Source of the DNA: Didymodactylos carnosus
Taxonomy: Eukaryota > Rotifera > Eurotatoria > Philodinida > Philodinidae
Direction of reading: 5' to 3'
DNA: 45,487 nt
NCBI GenBank assembly: GCA_905250885.1
Contig: CAJNOQ010000601.1
Coordinates: 1 to 45,487, forward strand
In this document: positions 30,192-42,446 of the stretch, in pieces
Layout of the letters: every line of letters begins with the position of its first letter
How positions within the stretch are numbered: the stretch's first letter is position 1
Notes under the pieces: generated by a model
The model's input: the letters and a program-made list of their open reading frames with translations, nothing else
Database searches by the model: none
What the model was told of the DNA's origin: nothing
Program-made: the position numbers and the translations under genes

Positions 30192-33100
30192 ATGGAAAAA
30201 AAGTTTCCTGATGAAATCTTTATTGAATTTTTTCAATATATTTCGGTTGTTGATCTTTATCGTGCTTTTTACGGATTAAATCATCGTTTGAATTCTATTT
30301 TAATGGATCGACGTGTAAATAATTTGGGTTTAAATCTTTTTATAATGTCCTGTAGTGATCATCGTTATTTAAAAGAATATATTTTACCAAATCAGTCTAT
30401 TCAAACTAAGATAACGTATGTTAAAACCGATGACTGGTTTTCAACAACTAACCGACCTGAATTAAGTAACCAGCTGCTTTCAAAATCATTATCACTTCTT
30501 ATAAATCATTATCCAAACTTACGTTCACTTGTATTACCAATGGTTGCTTATTATCATATTGAACAACTATTAAATTTACCATTCGAATCTCGTCAACAAT
30601 TAACTTGTTTAAAACTTGAAAAACATCTATTATCGCATAAAGACAGAGTGCTTAAGGTAAGAAGATGCATATAAATAGTGTCCTACTATCGAGTCCAAAA
30701 TACAAGAGCAGTGGTTATTTTCTGAATAATTTTTGATAAAAGCTAGTTAGAGACTGCGGTGTTCAGTTTTGAAAACTAGACACCTGACCACATATTTCTG
30801 TAAGCAAAAACGAATATCGGAAAAATTTCTGGAGTGAGTTTTTCTTTGGAAAACTAGCTTGGGTTTTCCGAAATTCACGTAGGAATGTATTAAGTTTTTC
30901 ATGAACTGATAGCCCGAGGTTTCTTCTTCAAAGCGGGAGTATAGCGAGACCTTGATTTTCCGCGGTTCGGATGTTGTATCGAATTTTCTACGAATCCCAG
31001 GACAGGCACCTAGTGACTATTGGTAGCCTTGAAAACCGATGGATTACAGGTAATCAACCATGCTAGGCCATGTGGCAATATTTCTTTTCTGAAAAAGTTT
31101 TAAAAATCTAGCGAAAAGCGAGGTTTATGAAAATTTGGGATGTTAGGCTGTTCTCACCTAATATTAAAAAGTTCACTATTCACTCAAAAAACATCACAAC
31201 AAGTTCAAAATTTCAGAATGCAGAACATTGACGCTCTTCTGTATTCTGTTTATGGGAGATCACGAAAGAAATTTTACAAAACCCTAAGGTTTTCCGAAAG
31301 AGTGTCCAGAAAGCCCATTAACAAAAATAGGCTTTTCGATTCTTTCGATCTTATAATTATGTTTTTTTGAGTGAATATTAAATTTTTTAATAGTGGGTGA
31401 GAACAGCCTGAAAATCTAGATTTTCATAAACCTTGCTTTTCGCCAGATTTTTAAAACCTTTTCTAAAAATAAATATTGCCACGAGACTCAGCATGATTGA
31501 TTGACCCAAGCTAGTTTTTCAAAGAAAAACTCACTCCAAAATTTTTCCGATATTCGTTTTTGCTTACAGAAATATGTGATCAAGTGTCTAGTTTTCAGAA
31601 CTGAAAACCGCAGGTCTCTAACTAGCTTCTGTCAAACAGTATTCAGAAAGTAACCACTGCTCTTGTATTTTGGACCCGATCGTAGTTTGTAAATTTTTCG
31701 TATTAGATCCATCTTTTCGGTAGTGTAGAATGGTCATTGTAATGCAGACAAACATTAATTGACTTAGGTTATTCTGTAGTATAGTCTGACGCTAGACAAA
31801 TATTTTTCATTTAAGGCTGATTTTATTTCAAAAATATCCCAATGGCATTACTTTCCTAACTTAAAAATTCTACATATACCGTTCGATTTCGTTTCACCAA
31901 CAATATCTGTTGGATTAAACACAAATCTAAGTAAGAATACAAAATGAGTTTTACTATATTGACGAGGGAAGATCCTCAGTGGATGAACCATTTTTGAATT
32001 GAAAAAAAAACAAAAACAAATTATGTTTATGTTTAGGTAGGTTATCGATGATGTGACTTGTTATGATTCTGAACTTTGTTTATGTCCTTCATGAGTTTTT
32101 GAGAGGATCTCTAAAAGTCGGATCTTCAGTGACTCAAGTTCCATAATTCAATATAATAATTCTTTTAAGTCGATCATTTTGTGTAGCATCAAAAGTGGAC
32201 TATATTTTAAAATCATTAGGCTTCACCTTCATCATCGATAACCTATAAAAATATATTTTTCGGCAATTTACAAACGTTTTGTAACTAGTGAATGTTCCTG
32301 CGCTAGCACGGGAAATAAAAGTACTATACTCTTTGAGAGAAGGAAATTTTTTATTTCATGTTACGGTTGATGTCTTCATCTGCCGCTGGACACCGTAACT
32401 GGCATTGTACATAACCTTAGATGAAGATTTATCGCAAACATCACATCATCTACCTCATTTGAAAGTATGTTCGATTCTAGTAGTGAAATGGGTCCTTTTT
32501 CCACGTTTTTTTGGAAGCCAAATGATAAAGTCACAAGCAATGCAAAAGAAGTCTACGTCAAAAGTTGCAAACCTACTAGTTAAAAACCTACTCTCTAAAA
32601 ATACTCTCTAAAAAAAGTTTCAGTCGATAGGGACTTCCAAAAAAAAGTTATAAGAGTTTTTCGAAAGGTCAGAAATTTTAGAAGTTTTTGGAGGGTCTAA
32701 GTATTTCGCAGTTTTCTCCCCGAAGAAAAGAAATTTTTTGAACTTCTAAGGTCATATTCGTGATCAGCATGAAATTCTGCATCGAATGGTATGTTTTTTA
32801 TTGAAAAACAAAATTCACTATAATTTTGCTTTGTGTGCACCTTACTTAAAATAGCTTTATCGATTAACATTCATTAAAAGCCAAAACAAATTTTGCAGTA
32901 TTAATTAGGATTTCCAGAGATCGAAACAGATAATTGTACTGTTGACTTTTAACATCAACGAACGACGTTGCAAAAGCTCAGCTTATGTTTTTCTTATGGA
33001 GTTTGTCCTGTTCTATTCAACCATGTCAAAAAGAAGGAAAAAAAAAGTTGCTCAAATTTCGCATTGCTGATACCTTAACTATAGAGACTTGTATAAACGG

Positions 33101-34161
33101 AAAAACGACTGAATTCTTCTTAAAGATGATTCCCACCATTCTTTACTGAACCGACTGAGAAACTGAAATCTACATTTCAGCAGAGATGCAATGACGACAA
33201 ATTTGATGTATATATATATGTATTGCATTTTTCAATTTAAAGTTCGATTCAATGGTGGCAAATGCACTCACTATTCAGTTTAGCTTTGTTTCACGTTTCT
33301 GACGATTTTGGAACAAACACTCGAGGGCCATAAGTAATTTGAAACTCCTTTAAGTAAGCCGTATTATTGTTTGTCGCATCTAGTTTATTTACGAAAGATT
33401 TTAGATATACAGGTTAGCTATTTTTGAAACAATTTGACCCCAAGTGCCCGTTTGATACTACAAAACCCCGAAGTTGTTGACCTCTCCCGAACCTCTTGGC
33501 AATGTTTCAAAACATTTTTAGTGACATATTCTTATTCAGAATTGAACACTCTTTTTAATTGAGATAGTTCTTGATGTTTGTGATTCATACTCATAAAGTA
33601 TGCTGCATTTGCCAAAGAATTGCACTGACTATTTATTTAAAACTTGTATTTATTATTATCGTTCTAGTATCATTAAAAGTAATGAGCTGTTATACACGTG
33701 AATTCTACTTGTTACTTAAAAATTTACCAATATTAAAATCATTTACTTGCATGTATCAAATGTGCTGTAGAGAAAATGAAATAGTGGATTATAAACATTT
33801 AAATTTGATCGAATTAAATTTAGAAATTATGTGGTTGTCATTTAAACATTTGAAAACTATATTATTTAGTTTACCAAAATTAAAATTATTTAAGATTGTT
33901 GCATGTCACCTATTCAGAGCAGAAAAAGATTTTATAATGTTACAAAATTGGTATGAATTATTTAAAGAAAATGATGTATTATTAAAAACTTTAAAAAAAT
34001 TTCAATGTAATATAAATGTATCTCCAAAAGATCAGTATAGATTCACAGCCGAAGAAAATGAACAATTTAATATGTTAATTGAAAATAATAATAATAAATT
34101 TATATCAGAAATCAAATTTATATATACTGATGGTATTTTATGTCGTTTATACACAGACTGA
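30192..34161 (+). CDS. F-box/LRR-like protein, multi-exon (bdelloid-type), copy 2
   Basis: Identical second copy. Exons are at 30192-30656, 31816-31930, 32421-32464 and about 33668-34161, with the same N-terminal F-box-like motif, the same LPNLK/LPHLK/LPILK leucine-rich segments and the same unresolved phase at the last junction. The foldback element in intron 1 is also present, so both copies descend from one already-modified gene. Whether either copy is functional cannot be told from sequence alone. Confidence 0.7.
30683..31686. mobile_element. Foldback/TIR element in F-box gene intron 1, copy 2
   Basis: Second duplication copy of the element at 6506-7509, with the same outer and nested inverted repeats. 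Confidence 0.8.
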
Positions 34162-34749
34162 TTAGTTTTGTTGTAAGAAAAAGACAGACACAGAAAATGT
34201 TCCAGGTGGAAAAGAATGGGCAATAAATGATCCATCAATGGTTAATTTATGATCTGCCTAAAAAGTGGTCTATACACAGGCGATTAGTGATGTAAAAACG
34301 GCATCGTTTATGAACCGTTTTTAAAACTTATTTTTTATGGTCTGAAACTCGCCAATAAGCGACCAGTTAATAGTCTATAAATGGACCCTTAATGACACTG
34401 TCAACTGACCGTTTTTAGATTTCATCGTTTATTGACCATTTACAGGCCTTAAAAACTAGACATTTAATAGGCTGCAAACATACGGTTAATTGTCTATTGA
34501 ATCATAATGCTCAAGTGTATTTTGAACATTAGAAGCTGAAGTCAACACATGTTTGCACAGTTTGAGCGTGAATACGTAATTCCGCAATATTTGAAATATT
34601 TTCTTTAAAGAAGAACTATCAGCTGGATTGACTGAATGGTAACAGTGACAGACTGCTGTTTTATATAACGAAGGCTCAGAGATACATACTTTCGGCATTG
34701 CTACTATTCTTCTTTTCTTTCGTTAACAGACTGTTTATTGACTTCGCAT

Positions 34750-34822
34750 GGGGATGTAGCTCATATGGTAGAGCGCTCGCTTAGCATGCGAGAGGTACCG
34801 AGATCGATACTCGGCATCTCCA
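34750..34822 (+). tRNA. tRNA-Ala(AGC), copy 2
   Basis: Identical to the tRNA at 10573-10645, including the unusual T loop ATCGATA and the downstream T-run, in the second duplication copy. Anticodon AGC at 34783-34785. Confidence 0.93.
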
Positions 34823-35246
34823 CTCTCCTTTTAATTTTTAAAGGGAGCACTAGTGTAAGAAAGGAAAACATAATATACGATAGTCGTAACGGATTAGTAG
34901 AATCAGAATTTCAAGTAATAGAGGTTAATCAAATGAAATTATTGTTAATTGTAGTTTATAGAAGTGAAACTTCCTGGTCTTTCCAACCTTTTCCACCGTA
35001 AAATTTTATTTGACATCTTGCAAAAGTATTGACTGAATTACGAAGAAAACATTTTTTCAAAGAAAAGCTTCGAGTGTAAGAATAAAAGTTATATCATTCG
35101 GTAGCTGAACTCTTTGACCACATTCGGATAACAAATGACTTTCAGTAGGTATACTGCACAAGTGAGTGTGTGGGATGTCGGGGTTGAGAGTGAGCCACCG
35201 TACAGTATTTCCTGGAGCCATATCGGGAACAGATGCGCCTTTTTGA

Positions 35247-35534
35247 AACAATAGTTCTTATAGTTAAATGAAGAAATATTAATTGAAGTAATGATGCAAT
35301 CATTACATTTTTATTCTTGTAATAACCAGCAAATAATCGTCTTCTTGATAATCGTTTTAATTTTGATAAGTTTCCAGTAATCACATATTCTGCTTGATGA
35401 CAGTTAATATCTTCTAACACTAAAGATGTAAGACAATCAAATCCAGTAAAGAAAATATGCTTTAAATCAACTTGTCGTCCTAAAAATTTTAAGGTGACTA
35501 CTTTATGTTTAATTAATGGCATATATTTATCCAA
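35247..35534 (-). pseudogene. F-box-family leucine-rich fragment, copy 2
   Basis: Second duplication copy of the fragment at 11070-11357, with the same residues and the same lack of an N-terminal F-box exon. Confidence 0.5.
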
Positions 35535-36206
35535 AAATTATGAAATTTTATTGGTGAATATTTTGTAAAACTAAAATGTGGTTTATTCTTAATTATTATA
35601 TTATTTTCAATACGCGTATACATTTTTAATAGTTTGAAAATTCAGCATATTTCTAAGATTAAGATACACACTTCCATATTTGTTCTACAAAAATAGTTTC
35701 TAAAACGGATACAAGCGAAATATCAAGAATATTCTATATATCAGAGAAGTGCAATGTTCATTGTCTATACTACCGAAAGGATGCTCCCAGACGATTCATC
35801 CGAATTTGATTATAGCATAGATTTTTAGGAATTATTCTGATGCCCACGAGCCTCATTTTAGAGCTTGAAAAACCGAGTTTCGACGATTGAGAGTCCACGT
35901 TATACTTTTCATCTGGCACATCTAGATACATGTAACTCTTAGAGTACATCGAATTCTTTATGGAAAAAAATTTTGAGATCTGAAGAATATTGTTTCACAG
36001 AGCTAAACAGAAACATCGTCTGATTTCGTGGAGAACTCGAAACTATTTTAGGGGTGATACTTAGAAACATTTAAATGAAAAGTATAACGTGGATCATCAA
36101 AAATCGGCTTTTAAGCTTGAAAGTGAGGTTCATGGTCATCAAAGCCACTCCTAAAAGTCTATGCTTTAATCAAATTAGGATGAATTATTTGACTTCTCAC
36201 GAGGGA

Positions 36207-36773
36207 ACCTCTCGAACTGTTACCTCGCCTTTTCAGCCAAACTCAGTGGGCTATAGGTATCCAACCACGCTGATTTCGAATATGAACATGAGAGCTGCTC
36301 TAAGGTCTTCGAAGGTCCGGTGAAAACCAGTTTTTCAGAAACTCTGAAAAATAACCAACACTTTTCTTAACGAGCCATGATGGTAGTGCGCACATTTCTG
36401 ATTAAAATGAGACATCTCCCAACTCTACATGACTTTTCTTTGCTAAGTTATGGAATTTACAACAAAGTCCTAAAATAATCTCTTCTTATTTCTGTAGCTT
36501 TGAGCTGACAATGAACATTTAGGGCTTTTCTTGTAAATTCTATAACTTTGCAAAGAAAGGTCAAGTAGAGGTGGGAGATGTCTCTTTTTAATCAGAAATG
36601 TGCACGCTGCACTCATGGTTCACTAAAAGGGTTTTGGTTATTTTTCAGACTTTCTGAAAAGCTGATTTTCGAAAACCTAAGGGCGGCTCTCATGTTCATA
36701 TTCGGAATTAGCGTGGTCGAATACCTATAACCCACTGGGTTTGGCTGAAAAGGCGAGGTAACGGTTCGAGGGA
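36207..36773. mobile_element. Foldback element with ~270-bp inverted arms, copy 2
   Basis: Second duplication copy of the element at 12030-12596, with the same ends and arms. Confidence 0.8.
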
Positions 36774-37025
36774 GGAGGGGAGGGAGAACGAAGCTAGGGG
36801 TGGATGAATAATTTTGGCAGCCACTGTATACAGCATTGAAAAATATTTTTGTCAGGCTTTTATCCAGAATGACATCAGCGCGCTCAAAAAAGTTACTTCA
36901 ATGTACTGACTGACTCAGTTAAATGAGACAAGCATAGAAGTCTAAAAACTACAGAACTGATCTGCAGTACCCTCATGGTGGCTTATATCTGTACCTATCG
37001 CATATAATCGAATTCTTTCTGAGCA

Positions 37026-37452
37026 CCAGAGATGCAACCGGTATCGGTACGAATTATAACGCCGACCGGTATACCGGCATTAGTATGAAGTATAATCGGT
37101 TGGCCGATACTGCTGGTATTTTGCGGTATGATAAAATTTTTTTCAAACAACATCGCGTTAAGTCAGCTCATCTGTAACATATTTCTTCCACTAAAATTTC
37201 ATTCCAATTACTAAAGCTTTCTCGGCTTATATAAACTTCTTAATTTAAAAGATTGAATTGTATTGCTGTTTTCGTTAAAAAAAAGTGTGTGAAAAATCAG
37301 CTGTACATAATCAAAGCGAAAAGATTAATCTATCACTTTGATAACATAAAATAAAGCTCACAATGAAGAAAACCAAGGAAAAAGTATTTTTGTTTAGGCA
37401 AATATGATCGAGACAAGCCGGTAGCGACCGGTCACCGGTATACCGGACGGTA
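37026..37452. mobile_element. hAT-type remnant starting CAGAGATGCAACCGG, copy 2
   Basis: Second duplication copy of the remnant at 12849-13275. Confidence 0.65.
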
Positions 37453-37539
37453 CCCTTGCTCAAATTTATCCATGTGTTTAATTCGAGTTTTATCGCTGAA
37501 GCAACGTTCACGAAATTGATTCATAAGATCTCATCTTGA

Positions 37540-37887
37540 TTATGGATTTTCCTCAAGTTTAATGATCAATTCTTTGAAAAGCTGGAACCATATAAAGCGA
37601 TTCTTCTCCCCTTCCTCCTTGTGACCTATAACGCGCAGATGTTTTTGATTCGGATTACAAAAACTCCATGGCAAACGGGCACTATGTCGATGTAAACGAA
37701 TTGATCGTTGGAGTCTTAATCGAAGTTCTCTTGATCGAGTAAATATGCCAATCACTTTGTCACATTTGTTTGTTTCAATGTCTGCGAAAGTATTCACTTT
37801 GTTCGAGAAGAGAAAAATTTCACGAATATAAGGATTGGTATGTATCTGCTTGAGAAAAGTCAAAGAACACGAGTTCCGAATGATCAA
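37540..37887 (-). pseudogene. Fragment of ART-associated/TPR bdelloid family, copy 2
   Basis: Second duplication copy of the fragment at 13363-13710, truncated at the same place by the sequence following the hAT remnant. Confidence 0.5.
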
Positions 37888-38708
37888 AAGGAAAGTCTCT
37901 TCTTAGATAAATGTGTTCGACTGTTGTCGAAGAAACGTTAAAAAAGCATTTTTCTTTCGGAAGAATTTAGTAGTGTCCGAATATACGTTACACCAAGAGA
38001 GCTGTTGTTCGCGCTTAGCCAACCACAAGATATAGTCTTTTTGTCTGATCAAGTCTATCACGCATCTTCTATGGTGTGGTGAACATTACTTACAATTCGA
38101 AATAGCTAATCCATTTTCGGTTAATAATGGATTGGGTGCTGTGCACTGGTAAATAAATGAATACTGTTAGTTAAGTAACAACGTTTGTCGTCTTTCTCTT
38201 CGCTCAGGAGTATGACTAATTTCACAATCCTTAATAAAATTGTTTGTCGTAATTTTATGTATGCGTCAGAGAGAAAATTACAACTTAAAATTCCCCTAAA
38301 CAACAATAAATACATCATTATTTCTGTTTCTTCTTAGTAATACTTAAAATAAACAATGGTACAATATTGTGCTCTATATTAGAAGAGCCATCGCAATTTA
38401 ATTTTTTGGAATTTATTGGATTTATCTAAAGCAATTGAATTTAAGCTAGATTTCTCGTCCTTGGTCTCATCTTCGTCCTCACTCTCAACTAGGTCCCCAC
38501 TTTTGATCTCGTTTTCATCTTTAGTGTCATCCTCATTCTTTTCAGTTTATTTAGATTCCTCTAAATAGTAAATTAAAATTTGAATTTCTCCTATGATATA
38601 TGTGTTATGTCTCAATAAAGAGGAAAATCTAGAAGGAATTGGAAATATATGTTGTAGTAATACGTTTGAAATCGATGATCTGTCCTACAGGTAAATTTAC
38701 TCATTTTA

Positions 38709-38899
38709 TTCTTTACCAGTGGCGGATCCAGCCCGCGAGCGGTACAAGCAGCCGCCCGTACCTTTTAACCAACAAACTGTTTTTTCCCAGCAGAATTCTC
38801 TTAAAATAATTTGTTTCTATGACGATGGCACGTATTTCGCACTTTTATCGTATACCGCCCGTACCAAAGAAAAATTCTGGATCTGCCACTGTTCTTTAC
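38709..38899. mobile_element. 175-bp hAT MITE with perfect 8-bp target duplication, copy 2
   Basis: Second duplication copy (element 38717-38891), with the same TTCTTTAC words on both sides. Confidence 0.93.
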
Positions 38900-39468
38900 T
38901 AACATAGATTTTATAGAAAATCAAATGCCATTCTGTGTAACGTTAATTTAATGTATTATCCAAAATGGATACATCGAAAGGTGCACAAAACATCATAATG
39001 TCTCGTTGTATAAAATATATGGACGGTGTTGAAAACATTCCCGAATTAATTTTATTTAAAAAGAACAAAACGTGCTATAATTATAAATATATGTTCTCTT
39101 CTCATTTTTGGATGAAGCTCTTTACCAAAATATTTCCCTAATGTGCTTCGATTATTGTGTTATACATCGGCACGGATTCTTTCAGATTTATTTGTTTAGA
39201 ATCTCGGAAAAATTAATATAAAACTTTGTTAATCAACTTTTTTGTTTAAGTTTTATTGCTACTAGTTAATTAATCCGTTTTCATTGTTTTGATGCAGGTT
39301 CATAATAATGAATTCATAATTGAAAGAAAGTCCTTTCCTTCGATGGGATAGTGAGCCAAAAGTAGTTGATGTGTTTGAACACGTTCGTACTGTTGATAAA
39401 GTGTTAGTAAATGTAGCGCCTATATTAAACAAACTTTAGTTAAATGGAATTGTTTGTTTGAAACACCA

Positions 39469-40429
39469 TAACATACGGTGGAAAAGTCATGAAAATGATG
39501 TCAAAGTCTGTTAGACCGTATTGCCGACTTCTAAACCAATCAAACTTGTTTTTGTTGGAAAGAGCAAAGTCTGAACTACAAATTTTGTATCAGACATATT
39601 TTTCCAGAACAAATCTGAGAAGGAGGAAAAGTCAAAAACCAAGCACCTCTGAAAAAGTTCTTGCAACGTGTTTGCAACTTGAAAAGTTTGTATTTCTCAA
39701 TTATTTCGAGCTCCATGTATCAAACTTGAACAAAAACTACACCAGAATGTAGCAGATCAAAAACTATCGATATCAACATTGGTAAAAGTTTTAGATCCGT
39801 TCTTGACTCTTTAATCAAAAACGTTTTAAACATGAATTTTTTAGTAAAATCGAGTCTTTTGCAAAACTAGCACTTTGCAAGAAAATCAGCCATCATCTTC
39901 AGAAATTATGTATGAACTGAATTCTTTTTGCGTTATTTGTTAGAAATATGTCCGATCGTAGAAATTTTGCAAAAAAATTAATTCAAAGAAGATTTTTTAT
40001 CGTTGCAAAACGGCCAAGTAGTAAGAACGACCAACTTATTTAGTCTCTTTCAGAAAAAGCTGTATTTTGGTACAAAAATCAAGAGTGAATTTAATTTCCA
40101 ATCTACCATTGGAAAGAGCGCCCTTTATGCTAAAAAAATCATCATTTAACGTGTTTTCTCATTTCTCTTTTGATAAAAAAAAAAAACTAATAAAAAAATA
40201 GAAAATGATGTTGCTCCATAGCGAAGTTGCAAGGGCTTTTTCAGAGGTGTTTGGTTTTTGACTTTTCCTCCTTCTCAGATTTGTTTTGGAAAAATATGTC
40301 TGATACAAAATTTGTAGTTCAGACTTTGCTCTTTCCAACAAAACAACAAAAAGTTTGATTAATTTAGAAGTCGGCAATACGGTCTAACAGAGTTTGATAT
40401 TATTGCCATGACTTTTGCACCACATGTTA
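39469..40429. mobile_element. 0.95-kb TIR element spanning the right duplication breakpoint, copy B
   Basis: Same family and structure as the element at 15292-16243. The left 442 bp are identical to it; the remainder (39911-40429) shows about one difference per 20 bases and a longer A-run near 40180. The change from perfect identity to this divergence happens inside the element interior, which marks the duplication breakpoint. An antisense frame of 72 codons at 40159-40377 is the arm itself, not a gene. Confidence 0.85.
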
Positions 40430-40433
40430 CGAT

Positions 40434-41233
40434 AGATCAAGGATCCAAACCATTTTTTAGAAGACACTTTGGACGATCATCATGGATAGAAAAGAAATAT
40501 ATCGCTATTTCATATTGTGATGATATGAATCGATGATCCAAAATCTGTTTCATAATCCTATCCAGAAAAGATTTTTAAACTTATTTTTTATAGATCGACG
40601 TCTCTCGATATGCTTTGCAAGTTACCAAAAATCGAGAGTTTCTAAGTTCCAGTGTTCAAAAGTTATTTGAAAATTATCCGTAAACAATATTATCGCGATA
40701 GCAATACTAATCCAGTTAAGTTCAGCCTACATCATTGGTTTTGGTACATGTTTTAGGATGATGTTCAAAATTTTATTAAAATATTTTTTCCAAATAAAAA
40801 GCAAATTATTCAGAACATATTGAATAGTGATAATGAGCGTATTTTATGTACAGCAAATGGAACAACAATTCCACAACCACCTATCTTTCTAATGACCATA
40901 AACAATCTTAGTGAACTTGTTAAGAATCCCGTATTTAAAAAATTATGCGATGTTGTTATGACCGAATATAAACCTTTGGTAAGTATAGATCATTTATTGT
41001 TTTATTTAGAATTGTTTTTACTTTTGCATTAGGTTTTACATTCTCGACAAATGTTTTACCGATTAAATGCCCCTCGATTAATCGAACGGTTAAATAATAA
41101 TCCCAATATTGACAAAATAAAATGTTTTTTCTATGCTGGGATAAATTTACCATTAAGAAATACAATGGTAGATCAAACAAACATGTTAATAAATCAGGAT
41201 GATAACGATGATAAATGTGATTATAAAGAATAA
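40434..41233 (+). pseudogene. Unrecognised gene, spliced at its 3' end but damaged upstream
   Basis: Coding-like pieces in the same direction are: KPFFRRHFGRSSWIEKKYIA (about 40450-40530); RYALQVTKNREFLSSSVQKL (about 40600-40675); after a one-base shift NTNPVKFSLHHWFWYMF followed by TAG; then DDVQNFIKIFFPNKK, open to KPL|GTAAGT at 40978. A clean 54-nt intron (40979-41032) joins in phase to VLHSRQMFYRLNAPRLIERL and a TAA at 41233. The last two exons look healthy, but the in-frame TAG near 40757 and the shift suggest a pseudogene or unrecognised small introns. I do not recognise the family. It begins just beyond TIR element B. Confidence 0.5.
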
Positions 41234-41239
41234 AGTAAT

Positions 41240-42440
41240 ATCAATTCGACTATATCCACGAACAAGTGCATATTGATTAGAGTTCCGAAAATATCCAATG
41301 AACTTCTTGTTATTATCGTATCTGCGCGCGTGAGTACTCGTTTTGCTTTTTTCAACGCTTACCATTTTCCTTCGCTTATTGAAGAGTGGTATTGTATTCA
41401 ATTGGGATTATATGAATGAAACGTTTGTAATTTTGCTAACGAATATTTTTGGTTTATAGTGAACGCACAAGTTTGGAATATTCAAATTCTAGTCATCTAA
41501 TGGTAAATACAAATTATGTGCATGAGTAACAATCAAAATATTTTGTTATAAAAAAATAGTTTCTTGTTTTTTTTTCACCTATTTTTATACACGACTTTTT
41601 CTGTTAAAATTTATTTTTTATAACAATGAATTTGTTTTGATAAATCCATTATATATAAACAAAAAGTAACAATATGTCAGAAAAAATTCAGTCAAGAGTA
41701 GATAAATATGAAATAGAAGTAAATCGAAAGTGTTTTTATAAAAGTTTGAGAACTATCTTGATTTTCAATGTATGCTTTTTATCTCAAAAACTCTTGGAAA
41801 ACCAAGAAGATTTCATACGAAAGTTAACCAGAAAGAAGAAAATATTATTAAAGCAGCAAAAGCTTTCCAACCTGTTATTGAGAGTCGACATCTATGTCTG
41901 CTCTTTGTGTGTGAAACTATTGTTGTTGTTTAACCTTATTGATAGTGACAGAATTATTATATCATAAAAATACTAATTATCTAATAAAAACATGAAAAAT
42001 AATCATATTTTAGTATATTAATATAATATGTCATTCTGCAACATTATCCATACTGGTGTCGCGTATAAAACAAATATCATGAACTACATTATGACGTCTT
42101 TGGTATTGTTAGTACCAAAGATGGCATTAGTACTATGATATGAGTATCATGCAATACATCTGAGCAACGAGAGACTAAATGTTAGAGAAATCCTACACGT
42201 ATAATATGATTACAAAAATAAGTAGGACAAAATCTTGGATTAGACAGATCGTACTTGTATGGCACGATGACCTCTTACTATCAGTGAGAAGATATGTTTC
42301 TAATAGAGTGAAGTTGCTAGAATACGTGCGAATCTTTGAAATTCGCTCGAATGCTCGTTGAAGATGTTTTTTTCTGTACAAGATTTTATTTTCTTGTTCT
42401 CAAAGAAGTTTTAGACAAGAAAAAATAGTAAATAACAAAG
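41240..42440. other. No firm gene; one weak frame
   Basis: A plus-strand frame at 41674-41967 (MSEKIQSRVDKYEIEVNRKC, 97 codons, ending in a hydrophobic stretch) is the only candidate. A second frame across 41815-41940 (KVNQKEENIIKAAKAFQPVI) looks equally coding-like, so this may be a frameshifted remnant. The rest is AT-rich without recognisable features. Confidence 0.3.
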
Positions 42441-42446
42441 TTGAAA

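Larger units (their letters stand above)
24579..39910. repeat. 15.3-kb direct segmental duplication, copy 2
   Basis: This is the partner of 402-15733, in the same orientation, 24177 bases downstream. It carries the same two tRNA genes, F-box gene, gene fragments and mobile elements with no difference noticed. Its left flank (24396-24578) is a fragment of an ADP-ribosyltransferase-associated family gene that stops at the junction, which hints that copy 2 is the inserted one. Its right flank continues into a diverged second half of the same TIR element that ends copy 1. Confidence 0.95.
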
